A stretch of 64,000 nt of DNA from Aliidongia dinghuensis (GCF_014643535.1 NZ_BMJQ01000004.1:62001-126000), one strand, 5' to 3'; positions 20,591 through 31,386 are shown, counted from the first letter of the stretch. Notes: generated from the sequence alone by a model not told the origin. A program made the numbers and translations.

Positions 20591-21448
20591 TCACGGCCGA
20601 CTGGTGGGCAGGCCCTGGATCAGGTCGCGCATCGGCAGCTGACTCACGGTGATGAGGCCGCGGTAGGGGCGATCGAGATCGATCACCAGGATCAGCACGG
20701 TCGCGATCAGCAGCGCCATCAGCAGCTTGGAACCGCGCTCGCCGTCGCCAGAGAGGCCCGCGCCATAGCCGGTGAAGCCGGTCGCGATGACGGCGATCAG
20801 GTAGAGCAGCAGCACGACCGTCTCGGGCACGTGATTGCGCAGCGCCGTCAGCCGCTTCTCGTGCATGTCGATGACGTCGTTCAACGCCTGGACATAGAGC
20901 CCGATCGGTGTCGAGCGCGGGTCAGCGGCGCTGGCGGCAACCGCTTCGCGCCAGAGTGCCGCCTGCAGTTCGAGCGAGCGGGCGATCGCCTCGCGCCACG
21001 CCGGCGTCTCGTAGCCGGCTTGGCCCAGCGCCAGCCGGGCCTCGGCATAGCGGGTAAGCAGGTCGGCCGAGGCACGAGCCTGCGCTTCCGGCAGCATTTC
21101 AGCGCGCAGCGCCGCGGTGCCGATTGCATTGGCCTCGTCGAGCACGGCGGCCTTGCGCGTGTCATAGCGCGTGAGCGCCATGGAGAAGGTGAAGCCGATC
21201 ATGAGTGCCAGAAGCCCCAGGCTGGCGCTCTCGATCGTGCCCAGTGCCGGCGTGCCCAGTGCCGGCGTGTCCAGCGCCGAATGGTCGCCCGCGGCATGGG
21301 CGCGGCGACGCCGGCCGATCCAGCGCCCGAGCTCCAGCGCGCCGGCCAGGGCGAGGAGGCTCGCGCCATAGATCCAGGCCTGGCCGACGCCGTAGAGGAG
21401 CTCCGTTTCCACGAGACCGATCTCCTTGGGTTTTGCGCGCGTTGCCAT
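20591..21448 (-). CDS. DUF4239-like (bestrophin-like) inner-membrane protein
   Basis: About 285 residues. A first membrane helix (WIYGASLLALAGALELG) and a second (SLGLLALMIGFTFSMAL) are followed by a long helical soluble part (TRYDTRKAAVLDEANAIGTAALRAEMLP), then two C-terminal helices (VVLLLYLIAVIATGFTGY, LLMALLIATVLILVIDLDRP). The RYDTRKAxVLDEANAIGTA phrase is the DUF4239 hallmark. The start is uncertain: ATG 21448 or ATG 21481, neither with a strong ribosome site. A 15-bp repeat within the gene near 21240-21275 encodes a Pro-Ala-Leu-Gly-Thr repeat. Confidence 0.75.
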   Translation of the reverse strand: MATRAKPKEIGLVETELLYGVGQAWIYGASLLALAGALELGRWIGRRRRAHAAGDHSALDTPALGTPALGTIESASLGLLALMIGFTFSMALTRYDTRKAAVLDEANAIGTAALRAEMLPEAQARASADLLTRYAEARLALGQAGYETPAWREAIARSLELQAALWREAVAASAADPRSTPIGLYVQALNDVIDMHEKRLTALRNHVPETVVLLLYLIAVIATGFTGYGAGLSGDGERGSKLLMALLIATVLILVIDLDRPYRGLITVSQLPMRDLIQGLPTSRP

Positions 21449-21714
21449 CCTGACGGCGAGGATGGGATGCCCGCAAGCCATGCGGTCGCCGGAGCGGGCG
21501 AACACAACCAGATAATGTCGGAATAGCTTACAGGTTGCGCCGCGGTCGACCGCTAAGTCTTTGGTGGCGCTGGATCCGGATGTCTGGCCATTGTCTTGCA
21601 TACGATGGTACGCAGGATGGCGTGGCACCCATCCGCGAACCCCTCGGTCATTCTCTCGCTCCTGCCAAGCGGCCGGTCGCCGCATCGGGTGGCGATCCAA
21701 CCAGGGGAGACGCC

Positions 21715-22395
21715 ATGCGCGGAAAAATCCTCATACCCATCGTGCTCGCGGCGCTCGGCGCGTTCGTCGAGCCGGCCTACGCCAGCATCATCGCCGAGCC
21801 GTCGCGCTTGGCACTCGGCGGCAATTACACGGTTGATTGGAGCCTGTTCGGCTCCGACGGCGCCGGCCTCAGCACGCCCGTGTTCGAGACTGTCGGACCC
21901 GAGACCGTGAGCGTCGCCTCGTCGAGCGGCGCGCTCGATATCATGAAACAGGGTACCGACTGGAACGGCAACTTCGCCCCCGGCGACAATCTGCTGTATC
22001 AGCCGAACCTGAGCGACTCGTTCACCGTCGCCTTCGCAACGCCGGTCAGCGCCGTTGGCACGCAAATCCAGAATCAAGTCTTCGGCGCCTTTACCGGCAT
22101 CATGGATTTTTTCAATAGTTCCAATACATTACTGGGCGAAGTGACGGTTGCGGGCGACTCGACCTCGGCCGGCGACAATTCCGCCGTGTTCATCGGCGGG
22201 CAATCGACGGCGAACGACATCAGCTATGTCATGTTCCTGACCAACGACAACCGGCCGGGCTTTCCGGTTCATGGCGACCTCGCGATCAACCAGCTCGATT
22301 TCCAGCTGGCGACCGTGCCGGAACCCATGTCCCTGGCGCTCTTCGGCACGGGGCTGGCCGGCCTCGGCCTGTTGCGCCGCCGACGCCGTTTCTAG
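21715..22395 (+). CDS. PEP-CTERM sorting-domain protein, second
   Basis: 226 residues. The signal peptide is MRGKILIPIVLAALGAFVEPAYA, the body is beta-rich and Asn/Ser/Thr-rich, and the C-terminal signal VPEPMSLALFGTGLAGLG is followed by LLRRRRRF. ATG 21715 follows GGGGAGACGCC. It is unrelated in body sequence to the PEP-CTERM protein at 4693. A strong terminator follows at once, so it is monocistronic. Probably exported and sorted to the cell surface. Confidence 0.88.
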   Translation: MRGKILIPIVLAALGAFVEPAYASIIAEPSRLALGGNYTVDWSLFGSDGAGLSTPVFETVGPETVSVASSSGALDIMKQGTDWNGNFAPGDNLLYQPNLSDSFTVAFATPVSAVGTQIQNQVFGAFTGIMDFFNSSNTLLGEVTVAGDSTSAGDNSAVFIGGQSTANDISYVMFLTNDNRPGFPVHGDLAINQLDFQLATVPEPMSLALFGTGLAGLGLLRRRRRF

Positions 22396-22403
22396 ATGCG
22401 ATG

Positions 22404-22434
22404 GCTCGGCATGAGGTTCCTCATGCCGAGCTTT
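22404..22434 (+). terminator. Rho-independent terminator
   Basis: A 13-bp perfect inverted repeat, GCTCGGCATGAGG and CCTCATGCCGAGC, with a two-base centre is followed by TTTCC, 8 bases after the PEP-CTERM stop. Confidence 0.8.
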
Positions 22435-22535
22435 CCATTCTGGAACAAACACCTTGCGTTAATTTGGCTCAACCCGAGTACCGTTTCGGTATACCAGTCG
22501 AAACGGATGGATTGGCTGGACGCGCGAGGAGAGCG

Positions 22536-23753
22536 ATGCGGGACGATGCCAGTACGGCGCTCGAGGCGCCCGCAGGGGACACGCACTGGCGGCGCAACCT
22601 TTACGTCTGCCTCACCGGTTCCTTCACCACGATCGTCGCGATGACGCTGCTCCTGCCGTTCCTGCCGCTCTATGTCGAGCAGCTGGGCGTCGCGGATCAT
22701 GCCGCGATCGTGCAATGGTCGGGCGTCGCTTATGGGGCGACCTTCTTCGCCGCGGCCCTGGTGGCGCCGCTCTGGGGCCGGCTCGGCGACCGCTACGGCC
22801 GCAAGCTCATGCTGGTGCGGGCGAGCCTCGGCATGGCGGTCGCCATGTCGCTGATGGGCATGGCTGAGAACGTCTGGCAGCTGACGGCGCTCCGGCTGTT
22901 CGTCGGGCTGGCCGGCGGCTATGCGTCCGGCTCGACCATCCTGGTCGCGACCCAGACGCCGAAGGCGCGCTCCGGCTGGGCGCTCGGCATGCTGTCGTCC
23001 GGCATCATGGCCGGCAACCTGGTGGGGCCGCTGATCGGCGGGGCCCTGCCGCCGCTGATCGGCATCCGCGGCACGTTCCAGCTCGCCGGCGGCGTTATCT
23101 TCCTGACCTTCCTTGCGACCTGCTTCCTGATCCGGGAGGAGCGGCGGCCCAAGGCGGAGCGGAAGGCGAGGGCCCAAGTCGGCTGGTCGTCGATCCCGGA
23201 CGCGCGCCCAGTCGTCGCGATGCTGGCGACCGGCACGCTCCTGATGGTCGCCAACATGTCGATCGAGCCGATCATCACCGTCTATGTGGCCGAGCTCGTG
23301 CATGATGCGGCCCAGGTGACGCTCGTTGCGGGTGTCGTCATGTCGGCGGCAGCGCTCGGCAGCATCTTGTCCGCGGCCCGGCTTGGCCGGCTCGCCGATC
23401 GGATCGGCCATTGGAACGTGATCGTCGCGGCACTCGCCGTGTCGGCGCTGCTGCTGATACCTCAGGCGTTCGTGACCGCCGGCTGGCAGCTGATCCTGCT
23501 GCGCTTCCTTATGGGGCTGGCCTTGGGTGGGCTCTTGCCCTGCATCACCAGCGTCATCCGCCACAATGTGCCGGACGGCATCGCCGGGACCATGCTGGGC
23601 TATGCGACCTCGTCGCAATATGTCGGGCAGGTGGCGGGGCCGCTCATCGGCGGCTTCTTCGGCGGCCGGCTCGGCATGCCGTCGGTGTTCCTGGGCACAA
23701 GCGTCCTGATGGCGGCAGGGGCGGGCTACAACTGGCTGGTGCGGCGGCGCTAG
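22536..23753 (+). CDS. MFS multidrug-type efflux transporter
   Basis: About 405 residues with 12 predicted membrane helices of the major facilitator superfamily, DHA1-like. The A-motif loop between helices 2 and 3 reads WGRLGDRYGRKLMLVRA, and the second half repeats it as ARLGRLADRIG. It begins with a short soluble tail and MTLLLPFLPLYVEQLG. ATG 22536 follows GAGGAGAGCG. It resembles MdtG-type drug/proton antiporters. Substrate unknown. Confidence 0.88.
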   Translation: MRDDASTALEAPAGDTHWRRNLYVCLTGSFTTIVAMTLLLPFLPLYVEQLGVADHAAIVQWSGVAYGATFFAAALVAPLWGRLGDRYGRKLMLVRASLGMAVAMSLMGMAENVWQLTALRLFVGLAGGYASGSTILVATQTPKARSGWALGMLSSGIMAGNLVGPLIGGALPPLIGIRGTFQLAGGVIFLTFLATCFLIREERRPKAERKARAQVGWSSIPDARPVVAMLATGTLLMVANMSIEPIITVYVAELVHDAAQVTLVAGVVMSAAALGSILSAARLGRLADRIGHWNVIVAALAVSALLLIPQAFVTAGWQLILLRFLMGLALGGLLPCITSVIRHNVPDGIAGTMLGYATSSQYVGQVAGPLIGGFFGGRLGMPSVFLGTSVLMAAGAGYNWLVRRR

Positions 23754-23763
23754 GCGCTGCCGC

Positions 23764-24222
23764 TCATTCCCGATGATATGGGTGGCCGGCGAGAATGGTC
23801 TGGGCGCGGTAGAGCTGTTCGGCGACGAGGGCGCGCACCAGCATGTGCGGCCAGGTCTGCTTGCCGAGCGACAGCATGAGGTCGGCCCGCGCCCGCGCGA
23901 CATCGCCATGGCCGTCGGCGCCGCCGATCAGGAAGGCCAAGTCCGCCACGCCCTGGTCGCGCCACTGGCCGATGCGCTCGGCAAAGGCCGGGCTGGCGAA
24001 GTCGCGGCCGCGCTCGTCGAGCAGCACGATCGTGCCCCCCTTGGGGACGGCGGCGAGCAGCAGCTCGGCCTCGCGCGCCTTGAGCTGGGCTGCGGGCAGC
24101 GGGCGCTTCTCCTCGACCTCGACAAGGGCCAAGGGCGGCGACAGGCGTTGAGCGTATTCGAGGAACAGGTCACGCGCCGGCCCCGGCTTGGCCCGGCCGA
24201 CCGCGATCAATGTCGCGCGCAT
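23764..24222 (-). CDS. rlmH: RlmH, 23S rRNA (pseudouridine1915-N3)-methyltransferase
   Basis: 152 residues, normal length. The SPOUT-fold knot signature is visible as LAFLIGGADGHG, and the conserved C-terminus AQTILAGHPYHRE is intact. It methylates helix 69 of 23S rRNA on 70S ribosomes. It is the last gene of the leftward proB-proA-nadD-rsfS-rlmH run, 32 bases after rsfS. Confidence 0.97.
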   Translation of the reverse strand: MRATLIAVGRAKPGPARDLFLEYAQRLSPPLALVEVEEKRPLPAAQLKAREAELLLAAVPKGGTIVLLDERGRDFASPAFAERIGQWRDQGVADLAFLIGGADGHGDVARARADLMLSLGKQTWPHMLVRALVAEQLYRAQTILAGHPYHRE

Positions 24223-24254
24223 AGGCGCGGGCCTCGACGCTCAGGCATTGGCGC

Positions 24255-24644
24255 TCAGGCCCGATGGACGGCCTGCGGCAGCTCGCTGGGCCCGCTCCAC
24301 ATCTTCTCGAGCTTGTAGAACTCGCGCACTTCCGGCCGGAAGATGTGGATGATGACGTCGCCGGCGTCGAGCAGCACCCAGTCGCCCTGGGCCTTGCCTT
24401 CGACCGAGACGCGGCCCTGGCCCATGTCCTTGAGCTTGCTGGCGATCTGTTCGGCGAGCGCCGTCACCTGTCGGCTCGAGCGGCCGGAGGCGATCACCAT
24501 ATGGTCGGCGATCGAGGATTTGCCGCGCAGATCGATCGAGACGATCTCCTCGGCCTTGCCGTCGTCGAGGGTCGAAACGATGACGTCCAGCAGGGCCGGC
24601 GCGGCGGCGGCAACGGGTTCGGCTGCCTTGGGCTTCTTGGCGAT
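24255..24644 (-). CDS. rsfS: RsfS, ribosome silencing factor, with apparent AUC start codon
   Basis: About 130 residues of the Iojap/RsfS family, which binds ribosomal protein L14 and blocks subunit joining in starvation. Visible are TLDDGKAEEIVSIDLRGKSSIADHMVIASG and GDVIIHIFRPEVREFYKLEKMWSG. The frame is closed by TAG at 24650-24648, and no ATG, GTG or TTG occurs until the internal ATG at 24500, which would delete about 48 conserved residues. The best start is ATC at 24644, giving (M)AKKPKAAEP, seven bases after GAAGGGG. CTG at about 24593 is an alternative. Confidence 0.85.
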   Translation of the reverse strand: MAKKPKAAEPVAAAAPALLDVIVSTLDDGKAEEIVSIDLRGKSSIADHMVIASGRSSRQVTALAEQIASKLKDMGQGRVSVEGKAQGDWVLLDAGDVIIHIFRPEVREFYKLEKMWSGPSELPQAVHRA

Positions 24645-24704
24645 GGTCTATCCCCTTCGGATACCTGGTAATGCTCGTTCTGGTACGGCTCGTTCCGGCG
24701 CCGG

Positions 24705-25376
24705 TCAGTGCCGTGCTCGTGGCGCGAAGACCGAGCGGCGCCGACGCACCCGGATGGCTGTCGCCGACAGCGGATCGAGCCGTGTCGCGAAAAACACCCA
24801 GGCCGGCGGCGGGGCCGATGCGAGGCGCCGAGCCGCCCCGGGAAACATCCGATAGCGCGCAAAACGACGCGCGGCCAAACTGCCGAGCGCTGCCAAAGAA
24901 TAGGCCGGGCGGGCGAAAACCGCAATGGGCACAAGCTCGAAGATCCGGGTCCAGCGCTCCCAGCGATCGATCTGGCGCAAGTTGTCGGCGCCCATCAGCC
25001 AGACGAATCGTGTTGCCGGAAAGCGCTTCTTCAATGAAGCCAAAGTATCGGCCGTGTAACGGCTGCCCAGGGCTGCTTCGATATCCGTAACCCGGATATG
25101 CGAATGTTGCGCGACTTGAGCGGCCTGGGCGAGCCTCTCGTCGAGCGGCGCCATGCCCTCGACCGGCTTCAGCGGATTCTGCGGCGAGACGAGCCACCAG
25201 ATCTCGTCGAGCTCGAGATGCTTCAGCGCCAGCAGGCTGATGTGGCGATGGCCGCGGTGCGCCGGGTTGAAGGAGCCGCCCAGCAGCCCGACCTTGCGGA
25301 CACGGCGGTCACCCAGGGTCGGCGGCAGCGTGAGCGTGCCGGCGATCGCCCGGCGGGTCGGATGGGGAACGTTCAG
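24705..25376 (-). CDS. nadD: NadD, nicotinate-mononucleotide adenylyltransferase, with apparent CUG start
   Basis: About 223 residues. It has the nucleotidyltransferase signature [19 protein letters not shown], then VSPQNPLKP and [16 protein letters not shown], and converts nicotinate mononucleotide to deamido-NAD. In frame upstream of GLLGGS I find no ATG, GTG or TTG for at least 60 codons, deep into proA. The best start is CTG at 25376, where CTGA overlaps the proA stop TGA, analogous to an ATGA junction. This gives an N-terminal extension of usual length for alphaproteobacterial NadD. Confidence 0.85.
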   Translation of the reverse strand: MNVPHPTRRAIAGTLTLPPTLGDRRVRKVGLLGGSFNPAHRGHRHISLLALKHLELDEIWWLVSPQNPLKPVEGMAPLDERLAQAAQVAQHSHIRVTDIEAALGSRYTADTLASLKKRFPATRFVWLMGADNLRQIDRWERWTRIFELVPIAVFARPAYSLAALGSLAARRFARYRMFPGAARRLASAPPPAWVFFATRLDPLSATAIRVRRRRSVFAPRARH

Positions 25377-26668
25377 GGTCGGATCTGCCCGGTGCCGCGC
25401 ACGCGATATTTGTAGCTGGTGAGTTCCGCGACCCCGACTGGCCCACGCGCATGAAGCCGGCCGGTCGAGATGCCAATCTCGGCGCCCATGCCGAACTCGC
25501 CGCCGTCGGCGAACTGGGTCGAGGCGTTGTGGATGACGATGGCGCTGTCGACCCGGGCGAGGAAGCGCTCGGCGGCGGCCGCATCCTCGGTCACGATCGA
25601 GTCGGTGTGCTGCGAACCGTAGGCCGCGATATGGGCGATCGCCGCGTCGACGCCGTCGACGATGCGGACCGACAGGATCGGCGCCAGATATTCGGTCGAC
25701 CAATCTTCCTCGGTCGCAGGCTTGACCCGATCGTCGAGCGCTTGGGTCGCGGCATCGCCGCGGATTTCGCAGCCGGCCGCGATCAGGTCGGCGAGGATCG
25801 GCACGAGATGGCTCGCCGCCACCGGCCGGTCGACCAGCAGCGTCTCGGCGGCGCCGCACACGCCGGTGCGCCGGAGCTTCGCGTTCAGGACGATCGCACG
25901 CGCTTTGGCGAGGTCGGCTGCCTTGTCGACATAGACGTGGCAGATACCGTCCAGATGCTTCAGCACCGGAATGCGCGCCTCGGCGGCAACCCGCTCGATC
26001 AGCGACTTGCCGCCGCGCGGGATGATCACGTCGATATATTGGTCGAGCCGCAGCATCAGGCCGACGGCGGCGCGGTCCTGGCTCGGCACGCGCTGGACCG
26101 CGTCGGCCGGCAACCCGGCCGCCTCGAGCCCGCGGGCAAGCGCCGCCAGGATCGCAGCCGAGGATTGCGCGCTCTCGCTGCCGCCGCGCAGGATCGCGGC
26201 ATTGCCGGCCTTGAGGCAGAGGGCGGCGGCGTCCGCCGTTACGTTCGGCCGGCTCTCGTAGATGATGCCGATGACGCCCAGCGGCACGCGCACCTTCTCG
26301 ATTTGGAGCCCGTTCGGCCGGCTCACGACCGAGTCGATGAGGCCGACCGGATCGGGCAAGGCGGCGACCTCTTCGAGCCCCACCGCCATCGCTTCGATGC
26401 GGCGCGGATCGAGCGTCAGCCGGTCGATCATGGCCGGCGTCATGGTGCGCCCGGTTGCGGTTGCGAGATCGCGCCGGTTGGCGGCGAGGATCAGCTCGGC
26501 ATCGGCGCGTAGAGCCGCGGCGGCGGCACGGAGCGCCTCATTCTTGGCGTCGGTCGGGGCGTCGGCCAGCCGGGCGGCGGCGGCGCGGGCACGCCGGCCG
26601 AGCGCCGTCATCTCGGCCTCGAGGTTCCGATCTTCGGCGTTTTCCGTCCCGGCGAGGCTGACCGCCAT
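25373..26668 (-). CDS. proA: ProA, gamma-glutamyl phosphate reductase
   Basis: 431 residues, full length. It reduces glutamyl-5-phosphate to the semialdehyde in proline synthesis. The catalytic cysteine is in [13 protein letters not shown], and [16 protein letters not shown] and [10 protein letters not shown] are conserved. The start ATG 26668 precedes [13 protein letters not shown]. It lies 13 bases after proB and its stop overlaps the nadD start. Confidence 0.97.
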   Translation of the reverse strand: MAVSLAGTENAEDRNLEAEMTALGRRARAAAARLADAPTDAKNEALRAAAAALRADAELILAANRRDLATATGRTMTPAMIDRLTLDPRRIEAMAVGLEEVAALPDPVGLIDSVVSRPNGLQIEKVRVPLGVIGIIYESRPNVTADAAALCLKAGNAAILRGGSESAQSSAAILAALARGLEAAGLPADAVQRVPSQDRAAVGLMLRLDQYIDVIIPRGGKSLIERVAAEARIPVLKHLDGICHVYVDKAADLAKARAIVLNAKLRRTGVCGAAETLLVDRPVAASHLVPILADLIAAGCEIRGDAATQALDDRVKPATEEDWSTEYLAPILSVRIVDGVDAAIAHIAAYGSQHTDSIVTEDAAAAERFLARVDSAIVIHNASTQFADGGEFGMGAEIGISTGRLHARGPVGVAELTSYKYRVRGTGQIRP

Positions 26669-26681
26669 CTGGTTAAGTCCT

Positions 26682-27803
26682 TTATCCCACGACAAGATCG
26701 TCGCGGTGGATGATCTCGTCCCGGCCACGGTAGCCCAGCAGAGTCTCGATTTCACCGCTTTTGTGACCGAGCAGCAGGGCAACGTCGGCGCTGGTGTAGG
26801 CCGAGAGCCCGCGGGCCACGACCTGGCCGTCGGGGCCGCGCACCAGGATCGCATCGCCGCGCTCGAAGGCGCCCTCGACCGCGACGACGCCGGCCGGCAG
26901 AAGGCTGCGCCCGGACTTGAGCGCCGTGACCGCGCCCCGATCGACGACGACCGTGCCCAAGGGCGCGACGCTGCCGGCGATCCAGCGCTTGCGCGCGGTC
27001 AGCGGCTCGGCTTGCGGCAGGAACCAGGTGACGCGGGCGCCCGACTCGATCGCGGCCAGCGGATGCTCGACGTCGCCGCGCGCGATCAGCATGCGGCAGC
27101 CGGCGGCCATGGCGATGCGCGCGGCGGCGAGCTTCGTCACCATGCCGCCCGAGCTCATGCCGGGCAACGGCGGGCCGGCCATCGCCTCGATCTCGGGCGT
27201 CAGCTCCGCGATCTCGGGCAGGTGGCGGGCGGTCGGATCGGTGCGCGGGTTCGCGGTATAGAGCCCGTCGATGTCGGACAGCAGCACGAGCGTGTCGGCC
27301 GAGATCATCTGCGCCACGCGCGCCGCGAGTCGGTCGTTGTCGCCGAAGCGGATCTCCGACGTCGTCACCGTGTCGTTCTCGTTGACCACAGGCACCACGC
27401 CCAGCGCCAGCAGCTGGTTGATGGTCGCGCGCGCGTTCAGGTGCCGGCGCCGGGCCTCGGTATCCTCGCGCGTCAGCAGGATCTGCCCGACCGGGATGTC
27501 ATGGCGCGCCAGCGTCTCCTGATAGAGCTGGGCGAGCCGGATCTGGCCCACGGCAGCCGCGGCCTGCTTTTCTTCGAGCCGAGTCGGGCGATGGGCGAGG
27601 CCCAGGCCCGTGCGCCCGACGGCGATGGCCCCCGAGGTGACGATCAGCACTTCCTGGCCGCGCGCCCGGCAACGGGCGACATCGTCGGCGAGCGCATCGA
27701 GCCAGCGCCGGCGGATCTCGAGCGTCGCAGGATCGACCAGCAACGCCGAGCCGATCTTGACGATCAATCGTCGCGATTGGGCGAGGCGGTGCGGGCTCGT
27801 CAT
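26682..27803 (-). CDS. proB: ProB, glutamate 5-kinase with PUA domain
   Basis: 373 residues. The amino-acid kinase domain carries [11 protein letters not shown] and [17 protein letters not shown] (read here as [12 protein letters not shown]), and [13 protein letters not shown]-terminal PUA domain follows (about residues 280-370, [19 protein letters not shown]). It is the first enzyme of proline synthesis, normally feedback-inhibited by proline. ATG 27803, seven bases after obgE. Confidence 0.97.
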   Translation of the reverse strand: MTSPHRLAQSRRLIVKIGSALLVDPATLEIRRRWLDALADDVARCRARGQEVLIVTSGAIAVGRTGLGLAHRPTRLEEKQAAAAVGQIRLAQLYQETLARHDIPVGQILLTREDTEARRRHLNARATINQLLALGVVPVVNENDTVTTSEIRFGDNDRLAARVAQMISADTLVLLSDIDGLYTANPRTDPTARHLPEIAELTPEIEAMAGPPLPGMSSGGMVTKLAAARIAMAAGCRMLIARGDVEHPLAAIESGARVTWFLPQAEPLTARKRWIAGSVAPLGTVVVDRGAVTALKSGRSLLPAGVVAVEGAFERGDAILVRGPDGQVVARGLSAYTSADVALLLGHKSGEIETLLGYRGRDEIIHRDDLVVG

Positions 27804-27810
27804 GGTCGTG

Positions 27811-29246
<1,436 letters not shown>

Positions 29247-29252
29247 CGAACC

Positions 29253-29585
29253 TTACTCCTGCGCCTGGGCGGCGGTCGTCACGATGTCGGTGATCCGCAG
29301 CACCGTCAGGTACTGGCGGTGGCCGTTCTTGCGACGGTAGTTGTGGCGCCGCTTCTTCTTGAAGACCAGCACCTTGTCATCGCGCTTCTGCTCGAGCACG
29401 GTCGCCTGGACGGAGACGCCCGAGAGTTCCGGCGTGCCGGACGTGGTGCCGGCCTCATCGCCGACCATGAGGACGTCGTCGAGCACGATCGAGGCGCCGG
29501 CTTCGCCAGCGAGCTTCTCGACCTTGATGACGTCGTTCTGGGCGACCTTGTACTGCTTGCCGCCGGTGCGGATGACTGCGAACAT
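29253..29585 (-). CDS. rplU: Ribosomal protein bL21
   Basis: 110 residues: [25 protein letters not shown] at the start and [21 protein letters not shown] at the end are diagnostic. It is the first gene of the rplU-rpmA operon, with a consensus promoter about 60 bases upstream. Confidence 0.98.
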   Translation of the reverse strand: MFAVIRTGGKQYKVAQNDVIKVEKLAGEAGASIVLDDVLMVGDEAGTTSGTPELSGVSVQATVLEQKRDDKVLVFKKKRRHNYRRKNGHRQYLTVLRITDIVTTAAQAQE

Positions 29586-29645
29586 GTTTGGTCTTCTTCG
29601 ACTGAATTTACGAGGGCGAACCAGGCCGCCCGTTTGGAGCCGCGC

Positions 29646-29673
29646 ATCATATAGGCGGTCCCTGCACTGTCAA
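29646..29673 (-). promoter_or_regulatory. Sigma-70-type promoter of rplU-rpmA
   Basis: On the minus strand TTGACA (29673-29668), a 16-base spacer and TATGAT (29651-29646) give a near-consensus housekeeping promoter, with a leader of about 55 bases to the rplU ATG. Confidence 0.8.
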
Positions 29674-29716
29674 CGTGAATTGAGCGGAAACCTGCCATGA
29701 CCTGAGTGAAAGCGCC

Positions 29717-29745
29717 TTGCCAGGGGCAAAATCATGCGCTAGATA
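29717..29745 (+). promoter_or_regulatory. Candidate promoter of tRNA-Ser
   Basis: TTGCCA (29717-29722), 17-base spacer and TAGATA (29740-29745) precede the tRNA by about 75 bases. Confidence 0.6.
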
Positions 29746-29820
29746 CGCGCTCCTCGCCGCCGGGGCCCACAACCAGGCCCCGTGAAACAGCAGCGAGCGA
29801 TCCGCTAGGAGGATCCATGC

Positions 29821-29910
29821 GGACAGGTGGCCGAGTGGTTGAAGGCGTCAGTCTCGAAAACTGAAGTGCCCGTAAGGGTACCGCGAGTTCGAATCTCGCC
29901 CTGTCCGCCA
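29821..29910 (+). tRNA. tRNA-Ser (anticodon CGA)
   Basis: 90 bases with encoded CCA. The acceptor stem GGACAGG pairs with CCTGTCC. The anticodon stem TCAGT/ACTGA encloses the loop CTCGAAA (anticodon CGA, reads UCG). The long variable arm typical of class II tRNAs is present (AGTGCCCGTAAGGGTACC), and the T-loop is GTTCGAATC. Confidence 0.97.
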
Positions 29911-29946
29911 TTCTCTCTTTATTTCGGAAAGATCCCCAGGGGCCTG

Positions 29947-30393
29947 TTACCTGGGCGTCACGCCTTCGAGGCGCCGATTCCAGACGTACTGGTCAAGCCT
30001 GGTAATGCCGCATCGCTGAAGAATGCTCGCCTCCCTGAGGGCAGGCTCGGCGGCTCTCATGTAGCGACAATGGAGCTCGTCGTGAACGAGCATGATCTTC
30101 TGGCGGCCGGTTTCGGTCAGGATGTCCGGATCATAGAGGGCGTACTGCGCGATCTGTCCGGCAACGGCCCGGCGGATCGGCTTGCTTCCGCGCCCATTAT
30201 AGTGGGCGCTCAGGCGGCTCCGTATGGTCGTCCCGCGCTTGTTTTCGTTGCCGTCAAGCCTGCCTCTGGCGCGACCGAGGTATCTCGGGACAAATGAACT
30301 CGGCCGCACCCAAAAACCGATTTCGTAGATGCCCGCCTCATCCGGTGCTTCGAGATAGTCTGAAAGCAGGATCACATTGGACCAAGACGACAT
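29947..30393 (-). CDS. GIY-YIG nuclease-like protein
   Basis: 148 residues. The pattern AGIYEIGFWV, then PRYLGRARG, then TIRSRLSAHYNGRGS resembles a divergent GIY-YIG domain: G-I-Y in the first strand, Y-L-G in the second, and conserved Arg and His in the helix. Whether a catalytic Glu is present is not clear. ATG 30393. It lies 36 bases from the 3' end of tRNA-Ser, in opposite orientation. Stand-alone GIY-YIG proteins are often mobile or of unknown role. The call is moderate. Confidence 0.55.
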   Translation of the reverse strand: MSSWSNVILLSDYLEAPDEAGIYEIGFWVRPSSFVPRYLGRARGRLDGNENKRGTTIRSRLSAHYNGRGSKPIRRAVAGQIAQYALYDPDILTETGRQKIMLVHDELHCRYMRAAEPALREASILQRCGITRLDQYVWNRRLEGVTPR

Positions 30394-30498
30394 GGCGCAA
30401 CGTCCTTCTCGTTCTCGTTGAGTTGCAGGCTATCACGCTACCTGCCGTGCGCCAATTTGCTCAGATTGCCGATCGGGCGACGCGAGGCAAAACGAGAG

Positions 30499-31386
30499 CT
30501 AGGGCGTAAGCCCGGGAAGATTCTGCACCAAGGTGTCGAGCAGGATCTCCTTGAGCCGGCCGGCCGCCGGCGACAGGGGGCGGCCGGCATCATGGAGGCA
30601 GAGGGCTATCGTCGGCACCGCAGGCAGCCCGGCCTGTTCGCCGAGCACCACAAGCGAATCCGGCAGCCCCGCGGCCGTGCGCAGGGTAACGCCCAGTCCT
30701 GCGTCGACGGCGGCCCATAGGCCGTGCAGGCTCGTGCTGGTAAAGGCCGTGCGCCAGGGCATGCCGGCCCGGTCGAGCGCGTCGATGCCGGCCTGGCGGA
30801 AGAAGCACGGCGGGCCGTACATCACCAGCGGCAGCGCCTCGCCCGGCGCATAGATCGGCTCGCCCTTCGCCGGGCCGATCCAGCGCATCGGCAGGGTTGC
30901 CAGATGCTGCGCATCGCTCCGCGCCTCGCCGCCGAACACCAGCGCCAGATCCAGGCGGCCCTTGTCGAGATCATCGAGTAGCACGGCGTTCCGATCGACC
31001 ACGGCCTCGATCAGCACCGCGGGATGCGCCCGCTTAAAGCGGCCGAGCGTCGTCGAGAGCCATGTCTCGGCGAGATCGCTCGGCAGGCCGAACCGAACGG
31101 CGCCGTCGACCGCGACGCCGCGCACGGCGGCGACGGCCTCGTCGTTGAGCTCCAGCATGCGGCGGGCATAGGCGAGCATGACGTCGCCGGCCTCCGTCAT
31201 CGCCAGGCCGCGGCCGCTCTTGCGATAGAGCGTCTCGCCCACCTGTTCCTCTAGCCGGCGGATCTGCTGGCTGACGGCGGATTGCGAGCGGCCGATCCGA
31301 TCCGCCGCGCGATTGAAGCCGCCGAGCTGCTCCGCCGTCACCAGCGTGCGCAGGATGTCCATGTCGAGGTTGATGCGCGCAACCAT
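30499..31386 (-). CDS. LysR-family transcriptional regulator, divergent from the amidase
   Basis: 295 residues. The N-terminal winged helix is LGGFNRAADRIGRSQSAVSQQIRRLEEQVGETLYRKSGRGLAMTEAG (positions about 20-65), with a periplasmic-binding-like effector domain after residue 95. It is transcribed divergently from the amidase at 31484, with a 97-base intergenic stretch that is strikingly A/T-rich (about 31407-31433), a likely shared promoter-operator. It probably controls the amidase-glyoxalase pair. Confidence 0.92.
   Translation of the reverse strand: MVARINLDMDILRTLVTAEQLGGFNRAADRIGRSQSAVSQQIRRLEEQVGETLYRKSGRGLAMTEAGDVMLAYARRMLELNDEAVAAVRGVAVDGAVRFGLPSDLAETWLSTTLGRFKRAHPAVLIEAVVDRNAVLLDDLDKGRLDLALVFGGEARSDAQHLATLPMRWIGPAKGEPIYAPGEALPLVMYGPPCFFRQAGIDALDRAGMPWRTAFTSTSLHGLWAAVDAGLGVTLRTAAGLPDSLVVLGEQAGLPAVPTIALCLHDAGRPLSPAAGRLKEILLDTLVQNLPGLTP

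Noticed and set aside
24255..24500. rsfS starting at the internal ATG 24500
   Set aside because: That start would remove the conserved TLDDGKAEEIVSIDL strand region, so the upstream non-ATG start fits the family better.
29827..30297. Open frame crossing tRNA-Ser
   Set aside because: It runs through the tRNA and antisense to the GIY-YIG-like gene, with no ribosome site or domain.
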